Shown here: piece by piece, positions 51,188 through 60,940 of the stretch
How positions within the stretch are numbered: the first letter of the stretch is position 1
Layout of the letters: every line of letters begins with the position of its first letter
NCBI GenBank assembly: GCA_036397455.1
Contig: DASWIX010000041.1
Coordinates: 62,001 to 126,000, forward strand
DNA from: JADFNB01 sp036397455
GTDB lineage: Bacteria; Gemmatimonadota; Gemmatimonadetes; Gemmatimonadales; GWC2-71-9
DNA: 64,000 nucleotides
Reading direction: 5' to 3'
Translations under genes and position numbers: made by a program
Notes under the pieces: model-generated
Database searches by the model: none
Told to the model about the DNA's origin: nothing
What the model saw: only the letters and a program-made list of their open reading frames with translations

Positions 51188-52141
51188 TCACTGCGCCACC
51201 GCGTCCCCGCACATGCGCTCTTCCTCGAGCTGCATGGTAACATGGTGGATGCCCAACGCCTCCATGCGTTGCGCCAGCGTTTCCAGCACACCCTGCGACC
51301 GCGCCGGATCCTCCACCACCGCGTGGCCCGTCATGGCGATCACGCCGCTGGTCACCGTCCATACGTGCAGGTCATGCACATCGGAGACCCCCGGAATCGT
51401 GGCGATCCGATCCTGTACGTCGCGCAGCGAAATGTGGTGCGGTGTGGCTTCCAGCAGCACGTCGACGCTTTCCCGCAACAACCGCCAGGCGCTTCCCAGC
51501 ACCAGGATGGCGATGACGATCGAGATGATCGGATCGGCCGGCATCCATCCGGTGAGCGCGATAATCACCGCCGCGAGGATCGCACCCAGCGATCCCAGCA
51601 GGTCGCTCAGCACGTGCAGGTACGCGCCCCGCAGGTTGAGCGAGTGCGCGTGCCCGGCGTGCAGCACACGCATCGCGCCGAGGTTGGCCACGAGGCCGGC
51701 CACGGCGACACCCAGCATGAGTCCCGACCGGACCTCCGGTGGCTGGGAGAACCGGCCAACCGCCTGCCACACGATGAGTCCGGCGATCAGAAACAGCGCG
51801 ACCCCGTTGACGACCGCCGCGAGGATCTCCAGCCGCAGGTATCCGTAGGTCTTCTCCGGCGTCACGGGACGTTGCGCGACCCAGGCCATCGTGAGCGCCA
51901 GCCCGATCGACGCCGCGTCGCCCAGCATATGGCCGGCGTCCGCGAGCAGCGCCAACGAGTTCGCCAGCCAGCCGCCCACGGCCTCGGCGATCATGAATAT
52001 CAGCGTGATCGCCAGCGCGAGGCGCAGCGCGCGCGAATGACGCGACAGCCCGCCGCTCAGATGGGTGCAGTCGACCGAGGCCACGACCGGAGCGCCGCCG
52101 CGCCGGAACCCGCCACCGCCGGTGTTCGAGCCGAATGTCAT
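51188..52141 (-). CDS. CDF-family cation efflux protein (CzcD/ZitB-like)
   Basis: The 317-aa protein is taken from ATG 52141; the open frame runs on upstream but that part is antisense to pdxA. Six membrane helices carry the metal site HxxxD in TM2 (ADAGHMLGDAA, His71 and Asp75) and HVLSD in TM5 (176-180). The cytoplasmic C-terminal domain (HISLRDVQDRIATIPGVSDV HDLHVWTVTSG) is complete. CDF proteins exchange zinc, cobalt or cadmium for protons. The His-rich loop (HAGHAHSLN) fits zinc. It ends 48 bp before typA starts. Confidence 0.92.
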   Translation of the reverse strand: MTFGSNTGGGGFRRGGAPVVASVDCTHLSGGLSRHSRALRLALAITLIFMIAEAVGGWLANSLALLADAGHMLGDAASIGLALTMAWVAQRPVTPEKTYGYLRLEILAAVVNGVALFLIAGLIVWQAVGRFSQPPEVRSGLMLGVAVAGLVANLGAMRVLHAGHAHSLNLRGAYLHVLSDLLGSLGAILAAVIIALTGWMPADPIISIVIAILVLGSAWRLLRESVDVLLEATPHHISLRDVQDRIATIPGVSDVHDLHVWTVTSGVIAMTGHAVVEDPARSQGVLETLAQRMEALGIHHVTMQLEEERMCGDAVAQ

Positions 52142-52188
52142 CGAGTGGAAGATCGTAGGTACGAGGGGGAAGATGCCAGCGGCGATCG

Positions 52189-53091
52189 CTACCGCCGGGT
52201 CGCGAGTCGGACGGCCAGGGTCACCGCCGCGCGCATCGAACCGGGGTCGGCCTTCCCCTGACCGGCGATATCCAACGCGGTCCCGTGGTCGGGCGCCGTC
52301 CGAATGAACGGCAAGCCCAACGTGATGTTCACGCCCGATCCAAACCCGGCTACCTTCACGGCGGTCATCCCCACGTCGTGATACGGCGCGATGACCGCAT
52401 CGAATTCTCCAGCCATCGCCCGCACGAAGACCGTATCCGCCGGCACCGGCCCAACCGCGCCAAGCGCGGCCGCGGCGGGCGCCAACACGTCGCGATCCTC
52501 GGAGCCGAACAGGCCGCCCTCGCCCGCATGTGGGTTGAGGCCGCAGATGGCGAGTCGCGGCCGCCCGATCCCCCACCAGGACGTGAGCGCCTCCCGCGCC
52601 AGGACGCCGACCGTCGTGACGCGTTCGACGGTGAGCGCGCCGGGCACGTCCTTGAGGGGAATGTGCGTGGTCGCCAAAACCACCCGCAGCCGCTCGGTCA
52701 CCAGCATCATGGCCACGTCCGTCGTGCCGGTGAGCGCCGCCAGCCACTCGGTATGACCCGGGTACCGGTATCCCGCGGCGTGCAACGCGCGTTTTTCGGC
52801 CGGGGCCGTCACGACGGCCTGGAGGTCGCCGATACGCGCGTGCTCGACGACCGTCTCGATCTGGGCGCCCACCTGCCGGCCGGCCGCCATCATTCCGGCC
52901 TCCGATGCATCCCACCCGCCGGCCGCCGCCGATCCAACCGGTAACGTCTCCCCCGGGAGACCCGCCAACAGGTCGGCCGGACCCACCAACACGTACTCCG
53001 CCCCTGCGGGAGGATCGGTCATCACGCTGGCGACGATTTCCGGTCCGATCCCCCGCGGATCTCCCAGGGTGATCGCGACACGCGGGCGCAT
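52189..53091 (-). CDS. pdxA: 4-hydroxythreonine-4-phosphate dehydrogenase
   Basis: The 300-aa protein starts at ATG 53091 (MRPRVAITLGDPRGIGPEI). Metal-binding histidines are present: His113 in GHTEWLA, His238 in YHDVGM and His269 in PDHGTALDIAG. PdxA oxidises 4-phosphohydroxy-L-threonine in pyridoxal phosphate synthesis. It is about 30 residues shorter than the E. coli enzyme, mainly at loops. It lies 7 bp after the parvulin gene on the same strand; the pairing of pdxA with a SurA-type gene is known in many bacteria. Confidence 0.93.
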   Translation of the reverse strand: MRPRVAITLGDPRGIGPEIVASVMTDPPAGAEYVLVGPADLLAGLPGETLPVGSAAAGGWDASEAGMMAAGRQVGAQIETVVEHARIGDLQAVVTAPAEKRALHAAGYRYPGHTEWLAALTGTTDVAMMLVTERLRVVLATTHIPLKDVPGALTVERVTTVGVLAREALTSWWGIGRPRLAICGLNPHAGEGGLFGSEDRDVLAPAAAALGAVGPVPADTVFVRAMAGEFDAVIAPYHDVGMTAVKVAGFGSGVNITLGLPFIRTAPDHGTALDIAGQGKADPGSMRAAVTLAVRLATRR

Positions 53092-53098
53092 GGAACCG

Positions 53099-54427
53099 TT
53101 AGAGGCGGATATCGACGTAGGTGGTTTCGCGCAGGTCACGCAACAGGCGCTGCCGGCCGCTGTCTTCCGACAGGCGGCCGCGCAACTGATCGCGCAACTC
53201 GTCGAAGGTGTATTCCCCTTCAGGCTTGGTTTCGAACAACCGCACGACGGCGTAGCGTGCCGGTCCCCCGAGCGTCAGCTCCACGGGCCCAGCTATCTCT
53301 CCGACGCCCAGTCCTTCCAGGGCCTCCTGATAGCTCTGGGGAAGATCGCTACGTGCCACCTGATCGAACAGGTTCTGTTCGATCGGATCGTGGTAGATGC
53401 GTGACAGCGAATCGAGCCGCGCGCCGTCCCGAAGCGCGCGCGCCACCGTGTCGGCGCGGGCCAGCGCCAACGCCCGATCGGCGTCGGTCACTTCCGGGAT
53501 GAACAGGACATGCCGTGCCCGCAGCTCGGCCGGTTCGATTCGCAAGACCTGGATGATGTGGAACCCGAACGGCGTCTCCACCACATCGGACAGTTGCCCG
53601 GGACGAAGCCGGAACGCCACCGCCTCGAACTGCGGCACCATCGTGCCGCGGCGGAACCAGCCCAGTTCTCCGCCCTGCTCCTTGGTGCCCGGGTCATCGG
53701 AGAACCGTCGCGCCGCCGTCTCGAAATCGGCGCCGCTACGCAACTCCCGCAGTACGGAATCCGCTCGACTGCGCGCGGCGGTTTTCGCCGCCGGCGTGGG
53801 TTCGGGACGAATCACGATCTGCCGCAACGACACGGTGGCTGGGCGTCTCGGATGCTGGTCCTTCGTCGCATCGAAATACGCCCGGGTTTCCGCTTCGGTC
53901 GGCGGGATGGGCGTGAGCTTCCCGCGATCCCGCAGCGTCTGCATCAAGCTCTGCTTCAGCATGTCCCGGCGGGTCCGTTCCGTCATGTAGCGCCGGTACT
54001 CTTCCGGTGTGCCGAACCCGGCGAGGTCCAATTGGCGACGATACTCGCTTTCGGACGTGAACTGGCTCCGGGCCTGACTGACGGCGACATCCACGGCCGC
54101 CTGAACCTGCTGATCGGTCACCTGCACCAGCGTGTCCCGCTGCGCTGCCTGCACCAGCAGTTCGTCCTCGATCAGTTGATCGAGCATCGCACGGCGTAGC
54201 CGGTCGAGCTCCGCGGGATCGGTCGGTACCGGTCGCTGCGTGCGCTGGTAATCGGCGAACAAGAGGTTCAACTCTTCGTTCACCCGGGACAGCGCGATGG
54301 GCGTGTTGCCGACGACGGCCGCAATCCGGTCGATCGAGACGAACCCGCTGTCCGGGGATTGGGCCGACAAGGGAGCGGCCGCGACGGTCGCCACCGCGAA
54401 GGCGACGATGGCGCCGCGCCCCGCCAT
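53099..54427 (-). CDS. SurA-like periplasmic peptidyl-prolyl isomerase
   Basis: The 442-aa protein starts at ATG 54427 and has a signal peptide ending APLSAQ. The N-terminal SurA-type chaperone region starts IDRIAAVVGNTPIALSRVNE and continues with LDQLIEDELLVQAAQ. A parvulin domain lies around residues 165-275 (VSLRQIVIRPEPT, FETAARRFSDDP, GGELGWFRRG, TPFGFHIIQVL). A second, degenerate one follows (RHVLFIPEVT to ETKPEGEYTF). It assists folding of outer-membrane proteins. It ends 7 bp from pdxA and is 2 bp downstream of the next parvulin gene. Confidence 0.9.
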   Translation of the reverse strand: MAGRGAIVAFAVATVAAAPLSAQSPDSGFVSIDRIAAVVGNTPIALSRVNEELNLLFADYQRTQRPVPTDPAELDRLRRAMLDQLIEDELLVQAAQRDTLVQVTDQQVQAAVDVAVSQARSQFTSESEYRRQLDLAGFGTPEEYRRYMTERTRRDMLKQSLMQTLRDRGKLTPIPPTEAETRAYFDATKDQHPRRPATVSLRQIVIRPEPTPAAKTAARSRADSVLRELRSGADFETAARRFSDDPGTKEQGGELGWFRRGTMVPQFEAVAFRLRPGQLSDVVETPFGFHIIQVLRIEPAELRARHVLFIPEVTDADRALALARADTVARALRDGARLDSLSRIYHDPIEQNLFDQVARSDLPQSYQEALEGLGVGEIAGPVELTLGGPARYAVVRLFETKPEGEYTFDELRDQLRGRLSEDSGRQRLLRDLRETTYVDIRL

Positions 54428-54429
54428 GG

Positions 54430-55845
54430 TTACGGTCCACCCGCGGTCGAGTCGGGTCGCGCGGCAGGGGCCGGAGCGGAATCCGGCGGTTGGGTCGGAT
54501 ACGCCGCGCGTAGCGCGCGCGCGCGTTCGAGCACGCGTTCGACCCCAGCCGGCACCACTTCCCACGACGTGCGGGACCGCAACTCGTCGGCCAGAAACGG
54601 CGGGACGAGTTGCAGCCGGCCGCGCTCCTGGCTCAGGCCTTCGATGTAGTCGACGACCTTCACCTCGATCATCCGCCGCCGAATCTCGTCGTTCGATTCG
54701 CCGAGCCACGCCAGGGTGTCACGGTGCAGTCCCATCGCGGCGCCCAGCAGCGACAATTCACGCGCCAACTGATCGGTCATCTTGGCAAGTGCGTCCGGCG
54801 GGAGCGTGATGCCCTGCTCGCGGGCCTCGCGAAGGAGGACGTCGTTGCGGATCAGTGTTTCGACCATGGCACGAATCTGATCGTCACTGGCCCCCGAAAG
54901 CTGCCGCCGGATGCCGATCGGCATGCCTTGAATCCAGCGCGCGAAATCGGCCACGGTGAACTCACCGCCCCGGAACGTGCCGATCACCTTGCCGGATCGC
55001 TTGGCCCGGATCGGATCGGTGGCAACCTCCCGCACGGCGGGGACCGCCGACGCGCGGACCTTGATGTTCCACGTCGCCGGAAGCCGGGCCAGGTACTCGG
55101 CGTCGAACCGCCGCTGGAGCTGATCCGTGAGCCCCTCGGCAAACGCGGCGCGTACCTCTGCCAGCGGCGGACGGTACAGTATGTGGAACCCGAGCTCGGT
55201 CTGGATGACGATCGATACGCCGCCGGGCTGCAGGGCATAGGCTTCATTCTCGAGCGCCGGCATCATCTCACCGCGCGCCACGACGCCGAGACTGCCCTCG
55301 GCATCACCGTCCACGGCACTGTTGACCTCCGGGGCCACCACCGACCACGGCCCCCCCTGGCCCAGACCGTCCCATGCCCGCTGGACCACCTGCCGCTTCA
55401 TCTGACGAAAATCTTCGGCCAGATCCGGCTCGGTGGCGAGAAAAATCTGCTTGATGAAACGGTACTCGCCGGCGTCGTACGCACTGTCCACCGCCGCCGA
55501 GTCGAGTTCGGCCGCGTCGCCGATGAGCATGTCGTGGTAGGCGGACGCAAGTTCCTGCTGCACGTCCGCCCACTTGGCCACCACCACGGTAGCCGAGTCA
55601 AGCATGGTATTGCCGGCAACCAGGGATTGGGCAAACAGCGTGTAGTCGATCCACATCTCGGCGATCCCTTCCACCACATCGCGGCGGAGCGCCAGGTCCT
55701 TGCCGGCAGCGATCACTTCCGCCAGCCGGCCAACGCCCAATTCGAAACCCCCCGCGCGGGCGACAACACTCACATCGGTCGACAGCGCATCCCCGCATCC
55801 CAGCGTCAGGACTGCCGCCGCCGCCGCCATCACTCGCAAACGCAT
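54430..55845 (-). CDS. Parvulin-type peptidyl-prolyl isomerase lipoprotein
   Basis: The 471-aa protein starts at ATG 55845 with GGAGAA seven bases upstream. The signal ends LTLGC with lipobox Cys17. A PrsA/SurA-like N-domain (GVGRLAEVIAAGKDLALRRD) is followed by a divergent parvulin domain (YRFIKQIFLAT, SLGVVARGEMMPALENEAYA, ELGFHILYRPP). A long C-terminal helical region follows, ending in a Pro/Ala-rich tail. It is probably a periplasmic foldase tethered to a membrane and works with the SurA-like neighbour. It lies 11 bp after mfd. Confidence 0.85.
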   Translation of the reverse strand: MRLRVMAAAAAVLTLGCGDALSTDVSVVARAGGFELGVGRLAEVIAAGKDLALRRDVVEGIAEMWIDYTLFAQSLVAGNTMLDSATVVVAKWADVQQELASAYHDMLIGDAAELDSAAVDSAYDAGEYRFIKQIFLATEPDLAEDFRQMKRQVVQRAWDGLGQGGPWSVVAPEVNSAVDGDAEGSLGVVARGEMMPALENEAYALQPGGVSIVIQTELGFHILYRPPLAEVRAAFAEGLTDQLQRRFDAEYLARLPATWNIKVRASAVPAVREVATDPIRAKRSGKVIGTFRGGEFTVADFARWIQGMPIGIRRQLSGASDDQIRAMVETLIRNDVLLREAREQGITLPPDALAKMTDQLARELSLLGAAMGLHRDTLAWLGESNDEIRRRMIEVKVVDYIEGLSQERGRLQLVPPFLADELRSRTSWEVVPAGVERVLERARALRAAYPTQPPDSAPAPAARPDSTAGGP

Positions 55846-55856
55846 GCGTTCTCCAT

Positions 55857-58800
55857 TTATGAAACGGGGGTCGGCTGATCGGCGACCGCCCTACCTCGCT
55901 CCGCCAACGCCGCTCGCAACGCCCGTACCAACCCCGGCCCCATCGCCAAACCACCCACGCGGGTGAGCCGCAATGACAAGGGGACCGCCCGTCGTACGTC
56001 GGCGGCGAACTGCACATCATCGAGCGCGGCCGTCAGTCCCGCCAATCGCGGCGACGCACCCGGCCGGAAATTCAGACGCGCCTCGTCACCTCGAACCAGG
56101 ACGGTCTCGAGCCCGAGGCGCGCACCCAGCGCGCGTAATTCCGCAATCGTGAGCAAGCGATCCGCCTCGGCCGGGAGTGGCCCGAATCGATCGCGCAGCT
56201 CGTCGCGCAGGGCCGCAATCTCGCCAACTTCGTCGACACGCGCCAGCCGGCGATACAGATCCAGCTTGGCATCCTCATCCGGCACGTAGGCGTCCGGTAG
56301 CCGCGCGCCGCCCTCAACCGTCACATCGGGCGGCGGAAGGACCGCCTTCCCATCTCCCTCGAGCGCCCGCACGGCGTCGTGGAGCCACCGCAGATAGGTG
56401 TCGAACCCGACCGCATGGGCATGCCCGGACTGCTCCGCTCCCAGGAGATTACCCGCACCACGCAGTTCGAGGTCCCGCAGCGCAATGCGATATCCTGAAC
56501 CAAGCGCCGTGTGGTGTTCCAGGACCTGCAGTCGTTGTTCCGCATCCGGATCGATCCGATCCGGCACCAGGAGGTAGCAATATGCGCGCCGGTGCCCGCG
56601 CCCTACGCGGCCGCGGAGTTGGTAGAGTTGCGCCAGCCCGAACTGATCGGCGTTGTGCACGACCATCGTGTTGGCGTTCGGGACATCCAGTCCGGACTCG
56701 ACGATCATGGTCGACACCAGCACGTCCACCTCGCCCGAGACGAAGCGCTGCATCACCCCTTCCAACTCGCGCTCCCGCATCTGCCCGTGTCCGACCGCCA
56801 CCCGTGCTCGCGGTGCCAACGCCTCGACGCGTTGCGCAATACTGTCGATGGTCTCGACCCGGTTGTGCACGAAAAACACCTGCCCACCCCGGTCCAGCTC
56901 CCGCGCCATCACCTCTTCGAGCAACGCATCGTCCCAGGGTTCCACGAACGTGAGGATCGGAGACCGGTCGCGCGGTGGGGTCTCGATCAACGTCAGGTTA
57001 CGAAGCCCGGTGAGCGCGAGGTGCAGGGTGCGCGGAATCGGGGTCGCCGTGAGGGTCATCACATCGACCTCGAGCCGCAGCGCCTTCAGCCGCTCCTTGT
57101 GCTTGACCCCGAACCGGTGTTCCTCGTCCACCACCAGCATCCCGAGCGCATGGAACTCGACGTCGGCGGACAGCAGCCGATGCGTGCCAATCACGATGTC
57201 GACCGATCCTTCGGCGAGACCGAGGGTCACCTGTCGCTGCTCCGCCGGACGGCGGAACCGGGACAGGACCTCGACGCGGACCGGAAAATCGGCCATCCGC
57301 TCGCGGAACGTCCGGCCGTGTTGCTCCGCCAGGATGGTCGTCGGGACCAGCACCGCCACCTGTTTACCCGCCTGCACCGCCTTGAACGCCGCCCGGATCG
57401 CCACTTCGGTCTTGCCGTACCCGACGTCACCCACCACCAGGCGGTCCATCGGGTGCGGTTGCTCCATGTCGCGCTTGACGTCGTCGGTCGCCTTGCGCTG
57501 GTCCGGCGTATCCTCGTAGAGAAACGCCGATTCCAACTCCCGCTGCCAGCGGGTATCGGGCGGAAAGGCGAAGCCGGGCGTGACGGCGCGACGCGCGTAC
57601 AGGTCGACCAACTCCGCGGCCATGTGGCGAATGGCCCGTTGCGTCTTTTCGCGTTGGCGCCGCCAGCGCGCGGCCCCGAGCGCATCGAGTCGCGGTGGGC
57701 GGCGCTCGCCGTCGTCCGGCGCGCGGTACCGTTCGATCTGATCGATGCGGTACACCGGGACGTTGAGGCGGTCGCCCCTCTCGTATTCGAGTACCGCCAC
57801 CTCGAGCGCCGTCCCCTCCCCCACCTCGATCTGCTCGATGCCTCGGTACATCCCGATTCCGTGCTCCAGGTGCACCACGTAATCGCCAGGCGAGAGCGGG
57901 CTTGCCGCCGTCTCCAGCGCCTGGCGAAATCGCCGGGCTCGCCTGATCCGTCGCGCCCGGCGGAAGATCTCATGATCCGTCAGGACCGTGAGCCCCGGCA
58001 GCGCGAATCCGCCTTGCAGGGCACCGAGCGCCAGCGTCACCGTGTCGGGCAGATACGCGCCCGGCCCATCGCCGCCGAGCAGCTCCTCCAAGCGCTCGAG
58101 TTGCCCCTCGTTGTCGCACAGGATGAGCGTCGGACCCTGGCGCACGATGCCCGCGAGGCGGCGCATGTCCCGATTGACCGGCTCAGGGGCAAACAGCTGG
58201 AAATCGTGACCCGCCTCGCCGAGCCGCACGCGCGCGAAGCCGAGCCACGCGCGGCTCCAGACCGCGGGGGACACGAACACCGCGTCGCGACCCGGGACGT
58301 CTTCGCCGCGCCGCCGCGCGACTTCGACGTGGTGCTCAGCCTCCGCCCACACCCGCGGCACGTCCTCGGGGTCAACGCCTTCGTCGACCACGAGCAGCGT
58401 GTCGGCGGGGAGGACGTCGAGCAGTGTTTCCGTCGCCGGTGCGATCCGTCCGTCCGGCTCGGCTTCGGCGGCCCGGATCGGCAGGATAGTCACGCGATCG
58501 ACCTCGCGCAGCGATCGCTGCGTGTCGAGGTCGAACGCGCGCAGCGAAGCGACCTCATCGCCCCACCACTCGATCCGCGCCGGGGACGCCATCCCGAATC
58601 CGTACACATCGATGATCCCGCCGCGCACGGCGAACTGCGCCACGTCGCTCACCGACGGCACCCGTGCGTATCCCATCGATGCGAGGCGCCCGATGAGGTG
58701 GTCCAGCCGATCCGTCATGCCGCGTTCCAGGTCGACCCGCTGCCGCGCCACCAGCCGCGTCATGCCGGTGCGTTCGGCCGTCGCGCGGAGCGTCGTGACG

Positions 58801-59150
58801 ATGACCCGCGCGCGCCCGCTGAGAATCGCTTCGAGCGTTTCGACACGGGTGCCCGCGATTTCGTAGTGGGGTTCTTCGACGCCGTATGCTTCCCGCTGCG
58901 GGTAGAGCCTCGCCCCCTCGTCAAGCAGCGTGTTCAGATCGGCTTCCCACCGCTCCGCCTCCTGCGGCCGACCGGCAACCACGACGATGACGCGCTGAGG
59001 CGCACGCCGCAGGAGGGCGGCGACGAGCACCGCGCGGCTCGATCCGGGTAAACCGGTCGCACCATGTTCTTCCGCCTGAGCCGGCAGCGCGTGGACAAAC
59101 GACCGAAACGCCGGAAGACCCTCGAACGCCGCCAGCAGACCGGGAAGCAT
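55857..59150 (-). CDS. mfd: Transcription-repair coupling factor
   Basis: The 1097-aa protein starts at ATG 59150, overlapping the stop of the BatA-like gene as ATGA. It has the UvrB-like N-terminal module, the RNA polymerase interaction domain around VVHLEHGIGMYRGIEQIEVG, the translocase with Walker A GDVGYGKTEVA and DEEH in MLVVDEEHRFGVKHKERLKA, motif VI (QLRGRVGRGHRRAYCYLL) and the C-terminal TRCF domain. Mfd removes stalled RNA polymerase and recruits UvrA. Length is close to the usual 1150. Placement inside an operon with a BatA/DUF58 pair is unusual. Confidence 0.95.
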   Translation of the reverse strand: MLPGLLAAFEGLPAFRSFVHALPAQAEEHGATGLPGSSRAVLVAALLRRAPQRVIVVVAGRPQEAERWEADLNTLLDEGARLYPQREAYGVEEPHYEIAGTRVETLEAILSGRARVIVTTLRATAERTGMTRLVARQRVDLERGMTDRLDHLIGRLASMGYARVPSVSDVAQFAVRGGIIDVYGFGMASPARIEWWGDEVASLRAFDLDTQRSLREVDRVTILPIRAAEAEPDGRIAPATETLLDVLPADTLLVVDEGVDPEDVPRVWAEAEHHVEVARRRGEDVPGRDAVFVSPAVWSRAWLGFARVRLGEAGHDFQLFAPEPVNRDMRRLAGIVRQGPTLILCDNEGQLERLEELLGGDGPGAYLPDTVTLALGALQGGFALPGLTVLTDHEIFRRARRIRRARRFRQALETAASPLSPGDYVVHLEHGIGMYRGIEQIEVGEGTALEVAVLEYERGDRLNVPVYRIDQIERYRAPDDGERRPPRLDALGAARWRRQREKTQRAIRHMAAELVDLYARRAVTPGFAFPPDTRWQRELESAFLYEDTPDQRKATDDVKRDMEQPHPMDRLVVGDVGYGKTEVAIRAAFKAVQAGKQVAVLVPTTILAEQHGRTFRERMADFPVRVEVLSRFRRPAEQRQVTLGLAEGSVDIVIGTHRLLSADVEFHALGMLVVDEEHRFGVKHKERLKALRLEVDVMTLTATPIPRTLHLALTGLRNLTLIETPPRDRSPILTFVEPWDDALLEEVMARELDRGGQVFFVHNRVETIDSIAQRVEALAPRARVAVGHGQMRERELEGVMQRFVSGEVDVLVSTMIVESGLDVPNANTMVVHNADQFGLAQLYQLRGRVGRGHRRAYCYLLVPDRIDPDAEQRLQVLEHHTALGSGYRIALRDLELRGAGNLLGAEQSGHAHAVGFDTYLRWLHDAVRALEGDGKAVLPPPDVTVEGGARLPDAYVPDEDAKLDLYRRLARVDEVGEIAALRDELRDRFGPLPAEADRLLTIAELRALGARLGLETVLVRGDEARLNFRPGASPRLAGLTAALDDVQFAADVRRAVPLSLRLTRVGGLAMGPGLVRALRAALAERGRAVADQPTPVS

Positions 59151-60940
59151 CAGTCCTCGCGGACTCTCCCGCCCGCGCTGGCCAGTCCCAGCTCCACGGC
59201 GGCGAACAGGAGAGCGAGTGCCAGAAACCAACCCGCCAGATCGGCGCGGCGAGCGCCGCGGAACAACTCCCGGTCGAGCGCGCCAGCGGCGTATGGCCCC
59301 GCGTCGGGCCCGAACACCGTCCGGATTTCCCGCGGCGCCGCCGGCTCCAACGGGATTTCGCGGCGATCGTGATTCACTTGCAGCGCCCCGACGGTATCAC
59401 CCGCGTTGCCCAGCAGGAAATACACCCCCGGTTCGGTCGGGGCCTGCACTGCTCCGGCGGTCGCCAGCGGGAGCCGGCCCTGCGGACCGAGCAGCGCGGC
59501 CGCGCTGCTCGGAAGGACCACGGTGGCTCCCGCCGCCGCCTCGACACGCCACGCTTCGGCGGCCGCTACCCGATTGATCAAGGCATCGAGAAACGGCACG
59601 AACCCCGCGGTGACCGGCAGCGTGGTCCAGCGCGGTTCAAGCCGGCTCGCAACGATGACAAGGGCGCCCTGTCGCACGATCCACGGCTCGCCTCCGGCCG
59701 TCGCCACGACCTGGCCCTCGCCTGTCAGATGGTACCGCCGCAACACGCGCGCGTCCTCGAGACCGCGCAGGTCGCCCTGCAGGGTCCATTCACCGGTCAG
59801 CGGATCGCCGAAGCGCCACGGTATCCCGCGCGCCGCCAGCGCCCGGTTCACGCCGCCGAGTTCCACCGGCTCGTCCGGCGGAAACAGGATGGTCCGGCCG
59901 ATTTCGACCCGGTCACCCAACCGTACCTCCGTGCCGTGGGACAGACGGCCGGCCTCCTGCAGCACGCCGATCGCCTGCTGCACGAACGGCCCGGCACCGC
60001 GCGCGACCGAGGTCGCGGTCGGCGGGGCACCGCGAACGGCCACGTGCCATACATCATCGCCACGCAATTCGTCAGGATCCAGCAGCACCCGGGCGGCGTG
60101 CCAGCCCGGCGCGACGCCCTCGACGCTCATCACGGCGTCTCGACCCGGCGCCGCCAGGGTCCGCGCCACCACCACGCCGCCGATCTCGAGTCGCACCGGA
60201 CGATCATCGGTTCCGGTGCCGTCCAGCGTGGACACGACCGTCCCACCGGCGGACCAGACGTCCGGGGTGATCCGCACCGCCGCGATCCCCCGGTTCTCGG
60301 GCGGCGCCGGGACACCGGCAACCAGCGTCCGAGCCGGCGGGAGGGGACCGGAGGAAACGGCGCCGCGTTGCAGGTCGCTCACCACCACCACTTCACCGGG
60401 CAACGGATCGTCGGCCACCACGCGCGCCGCGGCACGGACCGCGTCGGCCACGTCCAGCCGGACGCCGGCGGGTCGCAACGAATCGAGTGCCAGCAACGCC
60501 TCGATCCGGGTGACACGTCGCGGAATACCGTCCGCCAACACGAGCCACAGGTGGTCGCCGGACGCCGTGCGCCCGAACACACCCCGCGCCCGATCGGTCA
60601 ACGCGTCGAGCACCCGGCGACCGCCCTGCACCGCCGCGGAGGAAAGCGAATTATCGACCACCACCGCGAGGGCGGAGGGACCGTGGAGGTCGCCGAACGG
60701 CAGTCGCGCCACCGGACGGGCCGCGGCCACCGCGATGCAAGCGAGCAGCGCCATGCGCAACAGCAGCAACAGCAGGTTGCGGAGCTTGAGCCGGCGACTG
60801 TGGCGGCGCTCCGTCTCGGCGAGATACCGCACCGCGGGGAACGGCACGGTCGGGGGGGTGCGCCGTTGCAACAGATGGAGCAGCGCCGGGATGCCGGCGG
60901 CCGCGAGGCCCAGCAGGGCGAGAGGCTGGAGAAACCCCAT
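59150..60940 (-). CDS. BatA-type membrane protein with VWA-like domain
   Basis: The 596-aa protein begins MGFLQPLALLGLAAAGIPAL LHLLQRR, the BatA N-terminal helix and cytoplasmic loop, followed by a second helix (LLLLLLRMALLACIAVAAARP). A VWA-like domain follows with the metal-site sequence DNSLSS (Asp96, Ser98, Ser100). A second VWA-like half and a C-terminal helix (LAGWFLALALLFAAVELGL) complete it. It starts directly after the DUF58 stop. Such proteins are encoded with DUF58 and MoxR ATPases in aerotolerance-type operons. No MoxR gene is in view. Confidence 0.85.
   Translation of the reverse strand: MGFLQPLALLGLAAAGIPALLHLLQRRTPPTVPFPAVRYLAETERRHSRRLKLRNLLLLLLRMALLACIAVAAARPVARLPFGDLHGPSALAVVVDNSLSSAAVQGGRRVLDALTDRARGVFGRTASGDHLWLVLADGIPRRVTRIEALLALDSLRPAGVRLDVADAVRAAARVVADDPLPGEVVVVSDLQRGAVSSGPLPPARTLVAGVPAPPENRGIAAVRITPDVWSAGGTVVSTLDGTGTDDRPVRLEIGGVVVARTLAAPGRDAVMSVEGVAPGWHAARVLLDPDELRGDDVWHVAVRGAPPTATSVARGAGPFVQQAIGVLQEAGRLSHGTEVRLGDRVEIGRTILFPPDEPVELGGVNRALAARGIPWRFGDPLTGEWTLQGDLRGLEDARVLRRYHLTGEGQVVATAGGEPWIVRQGALVIVASRLEPRWTTLPVTAGFVPFLDALINRVAAAEAWRVEAAAGATVVLPSSAAALLGPQGRLPLATAGAVQAPTEPGVYFLLGNAGDTVGALQVNHDRREIPLEPAAPREIRTVFGPDAGPYAAGALDRELFRGARRADLAGWFLALALLFAAVELGLASAGGRVRED

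Noticed and set aside
56511..59051. 846-codon plus-strand frame
   Set aside because: Antisense to mfd; its translation has no recognisable domain, while mfd has all helicase motifs.
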